A stretch of DNA of 64,000 nucleotides, from contig NZ_PHUF01000002.1 of NCBI RefSeq assembly GCF_002813245.1, positions 620,001-684,000 of the forward strand. The letters are read 5' to 3'. The DNA comes from Novosphingobium kunmingense. Its GTDB lineage: Bacteria > Pseudomonadota > Alphaproteobacteria > Sphingomonadales > Sphingomonadaceae. The translations under genes were made by a program, and so were the position numbers. The notes beneath the pieces were generated by a model, which worked only from the letters and a program-made list of their open reading frames with translations, searched no databases and was not told the origin of the DNA. Below are positions 47,763-55,917 of this stretch, one piece after another. Positions within the stretch are counted from its first letter, which is position 1. Each line of letters opens with the position of its first letter.

Positions 47763-50098
47763 GCTCCGGCTGCGGCCACCCTGCGGCGCTCGTCGACCTC
47801 TCGTTGCAGGCCGGTGACCAGCCCCGGATCGGCATTCAGCCGTCCGGATTCCTCGGCCAGAACGGCGGCAAACCCGTCGAACTTGTAGGTGGAGATCTCG
47901 GCAGCCGGCAATTCCATCCCGGCAGGCAGCGCCGAGACGACCAGATCGATCAGCCGCTCGACCCCGTGCAGCCGCCCCCACAAGTAATCGTTCTCGCGGT
48001 AGGCACGGCTGAAGAACGCGCCAAAGTTGTAGAATTCCGATCCTCGAAGGGTCGCGCGCGCGCCGCCGACGCGGATCGCGCTGCAATCGTCGGGCGAGAT
48101 GCGATCGACCTTGGCGCCGTCGAACTCGCTCATCCCTTCGCCGCGCAAAAGCGGCAGGGTAACAGTATCGTAGAACGGAAAGCCCAGATAGGTCAGCAGG
48201 ATTCGCCGCCGCAATTCACGCGGCAGATCGGCCATGCCAGCCACCAGCATGGCATCGACGACAAGGTCGGTCGCGGGAAGCTGGCGCCGGTCGGCGATAG
48301 TCTGCAGGACAAGCGCCGGGTTGGTCAGCGCGTGCTGCGCCACGTCCGGGAAATCGGCACCCAAGGTCTGACTGTTTTCGCGGTCGAAGTAGAGCGATAG
48401 CGCGCGGTAGACCACGTCGCGCGCGGCCTGCCGCGCTTCGGGCGCGGCCAGATCGATGTCGTCCCAGTCCTCGGAAAGGCGGCGCGCAAGAAGGCGCAGG
48501 CGGCGAATCCGAAAGCCGAGATCGTGGTTGCGAAAGAATGCGATCGAGGCCTCGCTCGCGCCTCCACGCGGGCCGCCGATATGGTCAAGGCCGCTGACTG
48601 CGAGGTGCAGGTTGAGCGCGCTCACCACATCTGCCGCCCATCCGCGGTCCCGCTCGGGCGTTGCCTTGGCCACCGCATCGGCGATGGCGAGAACGATGCT
48701 GGTCAGCTTGACCTGGCCATAGGCCTGGAACGCAAATCCGGCCTGTTCTGCCGCAGCCTGCTGGGCCTTGGCACGCCAGGCGGTCAGGCGCCCGACGGTC
48801 GGGCGGTCGAAGAACAGGGTGCGGCCGAACAGGCGCTCAACCGTCTGCTCGACCTCGGGCCGCAAAGCGTCGACGATCTGCTTGAGCCGCACGCGTTCGC
48901 GCGATTGCCGCTCGATCGCTTCGAGGTTGTCGCGAACCGGTTGCTCGCGCGGGATCGAGGACAAGGAACCGAAGATCACCGAAAAGAACCCCGGCGGGCG
49001 CGGATCGCCTCGATCGATGCCGCCGACCTGGTCGGGCTGTGGATCGATATAAACGAAGCGTCGGTCGACCTCGCGCTGCGCCGGGCGCTGCGGGATCGCG
49101 GCGATCGCCTCGGCGAAGGGCGCGTTGACCAGCACCGAGCCGTCGATCAGCGACACGCCGTCTTCGTCGCCGCGGTGGCTGTGCTCGGGCATGGTTCGTT
49201 CGACAAAGGCGGTGCGGCTGGGCCAGCCGTGGGCCTCGTCACCGGCGAGTACATCGATCTCGGCCAGCTGAAGCGCCGGAAAGGCGCCCGGAAAGCTGGC
49301 AGTCGCACGCGCGGCGAAGACCAGTTCGAGCGGTGCGGCCAGCGACTGTCCGCCGATGCTGGGCGTTGCGGCGCGAAATCCGATCGACAGGCGGTGTTCG
49401 TATTCCTCCACTTCGACCGGGCTGTTGAGCCGCAGCCGCTCGCGATGGCCCTTGAAGTCGGTCGCGGTAACGAACAAGTCGATCGGATGACCGGGCGGAA
49501 GCAGAGGCGTTTCCGCCTCGCCGCGGGACATGGCAGCCAGCGCCTCGCGAAGCAGGCGCGAAAAGCCAAGGCCGGAGAAGGGCGGCTCAAACCACCGCGA
49601 ACGGATCAACCGTGACAGCTTGGCGCGGACTTCGGAGCGGGTTTCCGGCGCGACGCTGTCGCTGACCACGTTGCCGGGACGCTTGAGCATCCAATAGACC
49701 AGGGGCATCGCCCAGAACTTGCTGATCCGCGACCACGGCCGGGCATCGGGATCAAGCAGCACGTCCACATCGGCGCGTTCGAGCCACAGGTCGGTCAGCG
49801 GCTCGAGGCTGTGGCCCGAATGAATCGCCTGGGCAAGGAACACCGCGTTGATCCCGCCAGCACTGGCTCCGGTCAGGATGTCGGGCAGAACGCGCAAACG
49901 AAGGCCGTGAAGCGCCTCGATCCGCTCGAGCAGCCGCAGATAGACCGCCTCGGTTCCGCCGCTGACCGGGCTGCCGCCATGGTAGGCGCGGCTGGCCCGG
50001 GCGAGCTTCCACAGCTCCTTGGTGACCCCGTGCATGTAGACCGCAAGGCTGACCCCGCCATAGCAGACCAGCGCAATGCGAAGCTCCTTCTGCCTCAT
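47759..50098 (-). CDS. Patatin-like phospholipase protein (large)
   Basis: Protein of 779 residues with an N-terminal patatin domain: oxyanion loop CYGGVSLAVYMHGV, nucleophile elbow GASAGG (Ser79) and the catalytic Asp in LIDGSVLVNAPF. The long C-terminal half (about 400-779) is alpha-helical and of the type found with bacterial patatin-like proteins carrying a DUF3376 region. No signal peptide or membrane segment is obvious; it is likely a cytosolic lipid acyl hydrolase of unknown substrate. Divergent from radA by 69 bases. Confidence 0.9.
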   Translation of the reverse strand: MRQKELRIALVCYGGVSLAVYMHGVTKELWKLARASRAYHGGSPVSGGTEAVYLRLLERIEALHGLRLRVLPDILTGASAGGINAVFLAQAIHSGHSLEPLTDLWLERADVDVLLDPDARPWSRISKFWAMPLVYWMLKRPGNVVSDSVAPETRSEVRAKLSRLIRSRWFEPPFSGLGFSRLLREALAAMSRGEAETPLLPPGHPIDLFVTATDFKGHRERLRLNSPVEVEEYEHRLSIGFRAATPSIGGQSLAAPLELVFAARATASFPGAFPALQLAEIDVLAGDEAHGWPSRTAFVERTMPEHSHRGDEDGVSLIDGSVLVNAPFAEAIAAIPQRPAQREVDRRFVYIDPQPDQVGGIDRGDPRPPGFFSVIFGSLSSIPREQPVRDNLEAIERQSRERVRLKQIVDALRPEVEQTVERLFGRTLFFDRPTVGRLTAWRAKAQQAAAEQAGFAFQAYGQVKLTSIVLAIADAVAKATPERDRGWAADVVSALNLHLAVSGLDHIGGPRGGASEASIAFFRNHDLGFRIRRLRLLARRLSEDWDDIDLAAPEARQAARDVVYRALSLYFDRENSQTLGADFPDVAQHALTNPALVLQTIADRRQLPATDLVVDAMLVAGMADLPRELRRRILLTYLGFPFYDTVTLPLLRGEGMSEFDGAKVDRISPDDCSAIRVGGARATLRGSEFYNFGAFFSRAYRENDYLWGRLHGVERLIDLVVSALPAGMELPAAEISTYKFDGFAAVLAEESGRLNADPGLVTGLQREVDERRRVAAAGA

Positions 50099-50167
50099 AG
50101 CGCCCTCTTTCCACGGCGCGTTCGGCTTGGCAATTGCGTTCTCATTACGTTCCGCTTAGGGAAAGGC

Positions 50168-51535
50168 ATGGCCAAGCCCAAACGCCGTTATGTCTGCGCC
50201 GCCTGCGGCTCCGTCTCGACCCGCTGGCAGGGCCAATGCGCCGACTGCGGCGAATGGAACACACTGGCCGAAGAAGCCCCGCAAACGGTCTTTTCGCTAA
50301 AGCACGACCTTTCGTTCGGGGGGCGGCCGATCCTGTTCGAACCGCTCGATGCGGCAACCCCGCTGCCGCAGCGGCGCAGTACCGGCCTGGCAGAATTCGA
50401 CCGGGCTCTCGGCGGGGGACTGGTGCCCGGTTCAGCAATCCTGATGGGCGGCGATCCGGGGATCGGCAAATCCACCCTGCTGCTTCAGGCCGCCGCACGG
50501 ATCGCAAGGACGGGGTGCTCTGCCGTCTACATCAGCGGCGAGGAGGCGGCCGGACAGGTGCGACTCCGGGCCGAGCGACTGGGTCTTGCCGCAGCGCCGA
50601 TCAGCCTGGCGGCGGCAACCTCGGTGCGCGACATCCTGACGACGCTGGGCGGCATGACGGCGCCCGACTTCCTGGTGATCGATTCGATCCAGACGATGCA
50701 TTCCGACCAGATCGAAGGCGCGCCTGGCACCGTCAGCCAGGTACGCGGCTGCGCCTTCGAACTGATCCGGTACGCCAAGGAAAACGGGGTCGCCCTGGTC
50801 CTGGTCGGTCATGTGACCAAGGACGGTTCGATAGCGGGTCCGCGCGTGCTCGAGCACATGGTCGACGTGGTGATGAGCTTCGAGGGGGAGCGCAGCCACC
50901 AGTACCGCATCCTGCGCAGCCTCAAGAACCGGTTCGGTCCGGTGGACGAGATCGGCGTCTTCGCCATGGCCGGGGCGGGATTGGAAGAAGTCGGTAATCC
51001 GTCGATGCTGTTCCTGTCGGGTCGCGATCAGCCGGTGGCCGGCAGCGCAGTGTTCCCGGCGATCGAGGGGACGCGCCCGGTCCTCGTCGAGGTGCAGGCC
51101 CTGATCGTGCGGCTGGCCAGCGGAGCGACCCCGCGTCGCGCAGTGGTCGGTTGGGACAGCGGGCGCCTCGCGATGTTGCTGGCCGTGCTCGAAGCGCGCT
51201 GCGGGCTCAATTTCTCCTCGGCCGAAGTCTATCTCAACGTCGCCGGGGGTTACCGTTTGGGAGATCCTGCCGCCGACCTGGCGGTCGCCGCCGCACTTGT
51301 ATCCGCTCTGGCCGACAAGCCGTTGGCCGCCGACAGCGTGTGGTTCGGCGAAGTGTCGCTGGCGGGCGAGATCCGTAACGTCGCCCATGCCGGCGTTCGC
51401 CTGCGCGAATCGGCAAAGCTCGGATTTCGCAGCGCCTACGGCCCGCCCGACCCGCCCGCGAAATGCGACGGAGCGCGCTTCCATCCATTAACCCTGCTGC
51501 CAAATCTCGTTGACCGCATCATGGGCGACGCATAG
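50168..51535 (+). CDS. radA: DNA repair protein RadA
   Basis: RecA-like ATPase of 455 residues aiding branch migration in recombination. A C4 zinc finger at the start (YVCAACG, GQCADCG), Walker A GDPGIGKST, the RadA signature KNRFG, and a Lon-like C-terminal domain are all present. The ATG at 50168 has GGGAAAGG just upstream; longer in-frame readings overlap the patatin gene. CvpA follows 12 bases later. Confidence 0.97.
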   Translation: MAKPKRRYVCAACGSVSTRWQGQCADCGEWNTLAEEAPQTVFSLKHDLSFGGRPILFEPLDAATPLPQRRSTGLAEFDRALGGGLVPGSAILMGGDPGIGKSTLLLQAAARIARTGCSAVYISGEEAAGQVRLRAERLGLAAAPISLAAATSVRDILTTLGGMTAPDFLVIDSIQTMHSDQIEGAPGTVSQVRGCAFELIRYAKENGVALVLVGHVTKDGSIAGPRVLEHMVDVVMSFEGERSHQYRILRSLKNRFGPVDEIGVFAMAGAGLEEVGNPSMLFLSGRDQPVAGSAVFPAIEGTRPVLVEVQALIVRLASGATPRRAVVGWDSGRLAMLLAVLEARCGLNFSSAEVYLNVAGGYRLGDPAADLAVAAALVSALADKPLAADSVWFGEVSLAGEIRNVAHAGVRLRESAKLGFRSAYGPPDPPAKCDGARFHPLTLLPNLVDRIMGDA

Positions 51536-51547
51536 TTTCCGCGCCAT

Positions 51548-52105
51548 ATGACGGGTTTCGACATCGCTGTTCTTCTGCTGGTGGGTCTTGGCGCCATTAC
51601 CGGTTTCATGCGCGGCTTCGTGCAGGAAGTGCTGACTCTTGCGGCCTGGGTGCTCTCGGTCTTCGCCATCCACGAGATGCACACCCCGCTGACCGAATGG
51701 CTGGTGCCCCGGGTCGGTACCGATAGCGGGGCCGCCGTGCTGGCCTTCGCCCTGCTGCTGCTGATCCCCTATGCCATCGTCAAGCTGCTCGCCGCCCGGC
51801 TCGGCGCGGCAAGCCGGGAATCCTCGCTCGGCCCGATCGACCGGGTCCTGGGATTCGGCTTCGGCACGATGAAGGGCGTCCTGATCGCGGTCATGGCCTT
51901 TTCGGTGCTGGTCCTCGGCTACGACACGGTCTGGGGCGCGAACGGACGTCCGGACTGGATCAGCCAGTCGCGATCCTATCCGTTCATCGACGCCGCCAGC
52001 CGCGAGATGGTCGAGATCCTCGCCCAGCGCCGGCAAGAGGCGCTCGACGCCGATGCGAAGAACCAGGCCGCTAAGAAGGCCGCCAAGAAACGCCAGCAGG
52101 ACTAG
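51548..52105 (+). CDS. CvpA family membrane protein
   Basis: Inner-membrane protein of 185 residues with four hydrophobic segments and the CvpA-type GFMRGFVQEVLTLAAW motif near the N-terminus. Family members are linked to colicin V production and envelope integrity. The C-terminal 25 residues are strongly charged and Lys/Ala/Gln-rich. Part of the tight unit radA-cvpA-scaffold. Confidence 0.93.
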   Translation: MTGFDIAVLLLVGLGAITGFMRGFVQEVLTLAAWVLSVFAIHEMHTPLTEWLVPRVGTDSGAAVLAFALLLLIPYAIVKLLAARLGAASRESSLGPIDRVLGFGFGTMKGVLIAVMAFSVLVLGYDTVWGANGRPDWISQSRSYPFIDAASREMVEILAQRRQEALDADAKNQAAKKAAKKRQQD

Positions 52106-52108
52106 GCG

Positions 52109-52537
52109 ATGGCTGCCGCAGCGGCGCTCTATTCGCCGCAGGTTCTTGCGCTGGCGACCGGCCTGGCCGCCTTTCCGCCCGACACTGCCTTGCCGCTTAA
52201 AGGCCAGGCGCGCTCCCCGGCCTGCGGCTCCACCCTGACTATGCACCTGTCCATTGACGCGGCGGGCCGTATCGACCGGATCGGCCTGCGCGCCCATGCC
52301 TGCGCGATCGGTCAGGCCTCGGCCGCGATCTTCGCCAGCGCCGCCCCCGGCCAGACCGCCAAGGACATCGCAACCGCGCTGAGCGGAATCGAGCGGTGGC
52401 TGAAGGGAGAGGGTGAGCTTCCCGACTGGCCCGGCCTCGAAGCCGTGGCCGCGGCGAGGGCCTATCCTGCCCGGCACGGCGCCATGCTTTTGCCGTGGAA
52501 GGCTGCGGTCGCGGCGCTTTCCTCCACACAAAGCTGA
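52109..52537 (+). CDS. IscU/NifU-like iron-sulfur scaffold (degenerate)
   Basis: Protein of 142 residues with the IscU/SufU-type fold. Cluster-ligand cysteines are seen at Cys39 (SPACGST, where the usual Asp after CG is Ser) and Cys65 (HACAIGQAS). The third cysteine expected near the C-terminus is absent: the matching segment reads ARAYPARHGAMLLPW. It may therefore assemble or carry clusters differently, or have another role. Starts 3 bases after cvpA. No other Isc or Suf gene is in the window. Confidence 0.8.
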   Translation: MAAAAALYSPQVLALATGLAAFPPDTALPLKGQARSPACGSTLTMHLSIDAAGRIDRIGLRAHACAIGQASAAIFASAAPGQTAKDIATALSGIERWLKGEGELPDWPGLEAVAAARAYPARHGAMLLPWKAAVAALSSTQS

Positions 52538-52578
52538 CGCTAGAGCGCTTGGCGCAATTGCTTGAGGGGAGATCGTGC

Positions 52579-54204
52579 ATGACCGAAGCGGCCGGCCACA
52601 TCGAGGTCCAGCCCAGCGCATCGGACATGCGCCTCGTGATCGGCGCGTCGTCCGCCGGGACCGTGTTCGAGTGGTACGATTTCTTCATCTACGGCACCCT
52701 CGGCGCGATCTTGTCGAAGACCTTCTTTCCGACAGGAAACGCCACGCTGGAAATGCTGCTGTTCTGGCTGGTTTTCGCCGTGGGCTTCGGGTTTCGTCCA
52801 CTGGGCGCCGTGCTGTTCGGCTATCTGGGCGACAAGTTGGGCCGCAAGTATACATTCCTTGTCACGGTGACATTGATGGGGATCGCGACGGCCGGCGTCG
52901 GCCTGATCCCGTCGGCGGCAAGCATTGGCTACTGGGCCCCGGCCATCGTCATCTTCCTGCGCATCCTCCAGGGCCTGGCGCTCGGCGGTGAATACGGCGG
53001 CGCGGCGATCTATGTCGCGGAACACGCGGCATTCAACAGGCGCGGCTACCAGACCAGCTATATCCAGGCGAGCGTGGTCGGCGGCTTCGTGCTCAGCCTG
53101 ATCGTGGTCCTTGGTTGCAAGGCCGCGATGAGTGCGGACACCTGGAACGCCTGGGGCTGGCGCGTGCCATTCCTTCTCAGCCTGGTCTTGCTCGCGATTT
53201 CGCTGTGGATGCGATTTAAGCTGTCGGAAAGTCCGGTGTTCAAGGCGATGAAGGAGCAAGGCGAACTGGCCGGCAATCCCTTCGTCGAAAGTTTCACCTA
53301 TCCGGGGAACAAGAAGCGCATCTTCGTGGCGCTGTTCGGCGTTGCCGCCGGCCTCACCGTCATTTGGTACACGGCCATGTTCAGCGGCCTGTCGTTCCTC
53401 AAGTCGGCCTTGCATATCGAGGATACGGCGGCGGAGATAATCGTCGGCATCGCCGCGGCAATCGGCATGGTGTTCTTCATCTGGGCCGGCATCCTGTCCG
53501 ACCGCTATGGCCGCAAGAAGCCGATCGTCATCGGCTATGTCCTCACCCTTCTGCTGTTGTTCCCGACTTTCTGGTTCATCGGCTCGGTCGGCAAGGATCC
53601 GACGCAGACATCGGCCATTGCCTGGACGCTGCGCGGACCGGACTGCAGCTATGCGCCTTTCGCGCCCAAGCAGGAAACCGCCTGCGGCAAGCTGATGGCC
53701 GATTTCGCCGGGGCCGGGGTGCCCTACACGCTGGAGCGCAGCGACCGGCTCGAATTGGTGGCTGACGGCACGCGCGTGATCGCGGTCGACGACCTGGCGC
53801 TCGACGATGCCAAGGCGCGCAAGGCGGCGATCGAGGAGCGAGCCGGGCAGACCGTATTCAACTTTGCCAAGCACACTCCCTCGTTCGGTCAGGCGGCGGC
53901 GATCATCGGCGGTCTATTGTTACTGATGGCCTTGTCGGGAGCGACATACGGCCCCGTTGCGGCCTTGCTGACCGAGATGTTCCCGGCGCGGGTGCGCTAT
54001 TCGTCGATGTCGATCCCTTATCATATCGGCACCGGCTACTTCGGCGGCTTCCTGCCGTTCATCGCCAGCTATATCGTCGCGCGCACCGGCGATCCCTATT
54101 CGGGCCTGTGGTACACCTGGGTGGTCGTGGTGATTGCGCTGGTCGTCGCCGTGTGGGGCTTGCCGGACGGAAAGCCACGCGATTTTGCCGATGATACCGC
54201 CTGA
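52579..54204 (+). CDS. MHS-family MFS transporter with large loop
   Basis: Proton symporter-type protein of 541 residues, about 100 longer than usual for the metabolite:H+ symporter group (which includes proline/betaine and shikimate carriers). The start GTVFEWYDFFIYGTLG and GYLGDKLGRKY identify it. Between the later membrane segments a hydrophilic insert (about residues 334-433) contains two cysteines (GPDCSYAPF and TACGKL) that could form a disulfide outside the membrane. The substrate is unknown. GGGGAGA precedes the ATG at 52579. Overlaps alr by 14 bases. Confidence 0.88.
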   Translation: MTEAAGHIEVQPSASDMRLVIGASSAGTVFEWYDFFIYGTLGAILSKTFFPTGNATLEMLLFWLVFAVGFGFRPLGAVLFGYLGDKLGRKYTFLVTVTLMGIATAGVGLIPSAASIGYWAPAIVIFLRILQGLALGGEYGGAAIYVAEHAAFNRRGYQTSYIQASVVGGFVLSLIVVLGCKAAMSADTWNAWGWRVPFLLSLVLLAISLWMRFKLSESPVFKAMKEQGELAGNPFVESFTYPGNKKRIFVALFGVAAGLTVIWYTAMFSGLSFLKSALHIEDTAAEIIVGIAAAIGMVFFIWAGILSDRYGRKKPIVIGYVLTLLLLFPTFWFIGSVGKDPTQTSAIAWTLRGPDCSYAPFAPKQETACGKLMADFAGAGVPYTLERSDRLELVADGTRVIAVDDLALDDAKARKAAIEERAGQTVFNFAKHTPSFGQAAAIIGGLLLLMALSGATYGPVAALLTEMFPARVRYSSMSIPYHIGTGYFGGFLPFIASYIVARTGDPYSGLWYTWVVVVIALVVAVWGLPDGKPRDFADDTA

Positions 54205-55228
54205 ACCCGCACTGCGGCTGGACGTCGATGCCGCGGCGCTGACGCACAACTGGATCAAGCTCGACACACTGTCGGGCCGCGCCAGGGCTGGCGCGGCGGT
54301 CAAGGCCGATGCCTATGGCCTGGGAGTGGCCACGGTCGTTCCCGCATTGTGGCAGGCAGGATGCCGCGATTTCTTCGTCGCGCACTGGAGCGAGGCAACG
54401 GCCGTTGCCGAGCTGGTTCCGGCGGGCGCCGTGTCGGTCCTTCACGGCCCGCTGACAGGGGCAGACGCCGCGTTTGCCCGTGCTCTCGGCGTCAAGCCCG
54501 TGATCAATTCGCTCGCCCAGGCACAGCGGTGGATCGCCGCAGGAGGCGGCGCGTGCGACCTCATGGTCGACACCGGGATCAACCGCCTGGGCTTGCCCAT
54601 GGTCGACCTGTCCGATCCGCTCATCAAGCAGCTTTCGATTGATCTCCTGCTGTCGCACCTCGCCTCGGCTGACGACGAATCGCCGCTCAATGGCATCCAG
54701 CTTGGCCGGTGGAATGAGGCCCGCGGCCTGATTGCGCACCGGAAGGCCAGCCTTGCCAATAGTGCCGGAATCGCGCTCGGCCCCGATTACCACGGCGATG
54801 TCACGCGTCCCGGGATCGCGCTCTATGGCGGCGTGCCCTGCGCTGCGCTTGCCGGCGAACTGCGCCAGGTCGCCCGCCCCCATGCCGCGCTTATCCAGGT
54901 TCGCGACCTTCAGGCCGGCGACAGCGTCGGCTACAACGCAACCTTCACGGCTCCGGTCACGATGCGCGTCGGGGTGATCAGCCTGGGCTATGCCGACGGC
55001 TACCTGCGCGCCTGGTCGGGTGGCGGTACGATGGTCCACCAGGGCCGGACGCTTCCCGTGCTGGGCCGGGTTTCGATGGACATGACGGTGATCGACCTTT
55101 CGGCAGCGCCCGATCTGGGCGAGGGTGACTGGATCGAGGTCGCCTACGATCTGCCGCACTCCGCGGCGTTGACCGGACTGTCCCAATACGAGTTACTGAC
55201 CGGCCTCGGTCGCCGCTTCGCGCGATGA
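54191..55228 (+). CDS. alr: Alanine racemase
   Basis: PLP enzyme of 345 residues that makes D-alanine for peptidoglycan. PLP lysine Lys38 in AAVKADAYGLG, the GVISLGYADGY and RVSMDMTVID segments, and the fold-type III length fit. The ATG at 54191 lies inside the upstream transporter gene (14-base overlap in another frame). Slightly short at both ends compared with the 356-residue E. coli Alr. Confidence 0.95.
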   Translation: MIPPEPALRLDVDAAALTHNWIKLDTLSGRARAGAAVKADAYGLGVATVVPALWQAGCRDFFVAHWSEATAVAELVPAGAVSVLHGPLTGADAAFARALGVKPVINSLAQAQRWIAAGGGACDLMVDTGINRLGLPMVDLSDPLIKQLSIDLLLSHLASADDESPLNGIQLGRWNEARGLIAHRKASLANSAGIALGPDYHGDVTRPGIALYGGVPCAALAGELRQVARPHAALIQVRDLQAGDSVGYNATFTAPVTMRVGVISLGYADGYLRAWSGGGTMVHQGRTLPVLGRVSMDMTVIDLSAAPDLGEGDWIEVAYDLPHSAALTGLSQYELLTGLGRRFAR

Positions 55229-55268
55229 TGCTGCGCAGCAAGGTTTTGTTGCAATGCAGTTGCTGCAA
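55229..55268 (+). promoter_or_regulatory. TGC-rich PhaR-type operator region
   Basis: Immediately after the alr stop is the perfect 12-base palindrome TGCTGCGCAGCA (55229-55240), followed by the inverted repeat TTGCA (55249-55253) / TGCAA (55264-55268). PhaR proteins are known to bind TGC-rich DNA and to repress their own gene, so this fits autoregulation of phaR at 55319. A weak -35 TTGTTG (55246-55251) lies inside the region. Confidence 0.5.
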
Positions 55269-55318
55269 ATGCTAACACTGCCTGGTGAAGCGGGAATCCG
55301 GCCCGCAGGGGATAGGGC

Positions 55319-55873
55319 ATGACCGAGGCGACTGGCGAAACCGTCATCATCAAGAAATACGCCAACCGGCGTCTCTACAACACCAAGTCGTCAAGCTACA
55401 TCACGCTCGACCATCTTTCGAAGATGACGCGCGAGGGCGTCGACTTCAAAGTTCTCGATGCCAAGACCGGTGCCGACATCACCCATTCGATCCTGACCCA
55501 GATCATCATGGAAGAGGAAAGCCACGGCGGCGAACAGATGCTCCCTGTCAATTTCCTGCGTCAGTTGATCAGCATGTACGGCAATTCGATGCAGAGCCTT
55601 GTGCCGCATTACCTTGAAGCATCGATGGACAATTTCCGCTCCAACCAGACCAAGCTACGCGAGGCGTTCGAGGCCAGCCTGGGCGCCAATCCGCTGGCCA
55701 AGCTGGCCCAGCAGAACCTTGCCATGTTCAAGGCGGCCGCCTCGGCCTTCGTTCCGGGCCTCCAGGAAGAAAGCAGGCCCACCCCCAGGGACGACGGCCG
55801 CGACGACGAAATCGCCGCGCTTCGCGCCCAGATGGCGGCCATGCAGGACAAGCTCGACAAACTGAGCAAGTGA
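55319..55873 (+). CDS. phaR: Polyhydroxyalkanoate synthesis repressor PhaR
   Basis: Regulator of 184 residues that binds TGC-rich DNA and poly-hydroxybutyrate granules, derepressing phasin genes when polymer accumulates. N-terminal PHB_acc_N domain (IIKKYANRRLYNTKSSSYITL, about 10-70), a PHB_acc domain after it, and a C-terminal coiled coil (DEIAALRAQMAAMQDKLDKL). No phaC or phasin gene is in the window. Likely to regulate itself. Confidence 0.95.
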   Translation: MTEATGETVIIKKYANRRLYNTKSSSYITLDHLSKMTREGVDFKVLDAKTGADITHSILTQIIMEEESHGGEQMLPVNFLRQLISMYGNSMQSLVPHYLEASMDNFRSNQTKLREAFEASLGANPLAKLAQQNLAMFKAAASAFVPGLQEESRPTPRDDGRDDEIAALRAQMAAMQDKLDKLSK

Positions 55874-55917
55874 TCGCGGGTTTGAACACCTCGCGATAAC
55901 CGTCTAACGGCGCAGGC

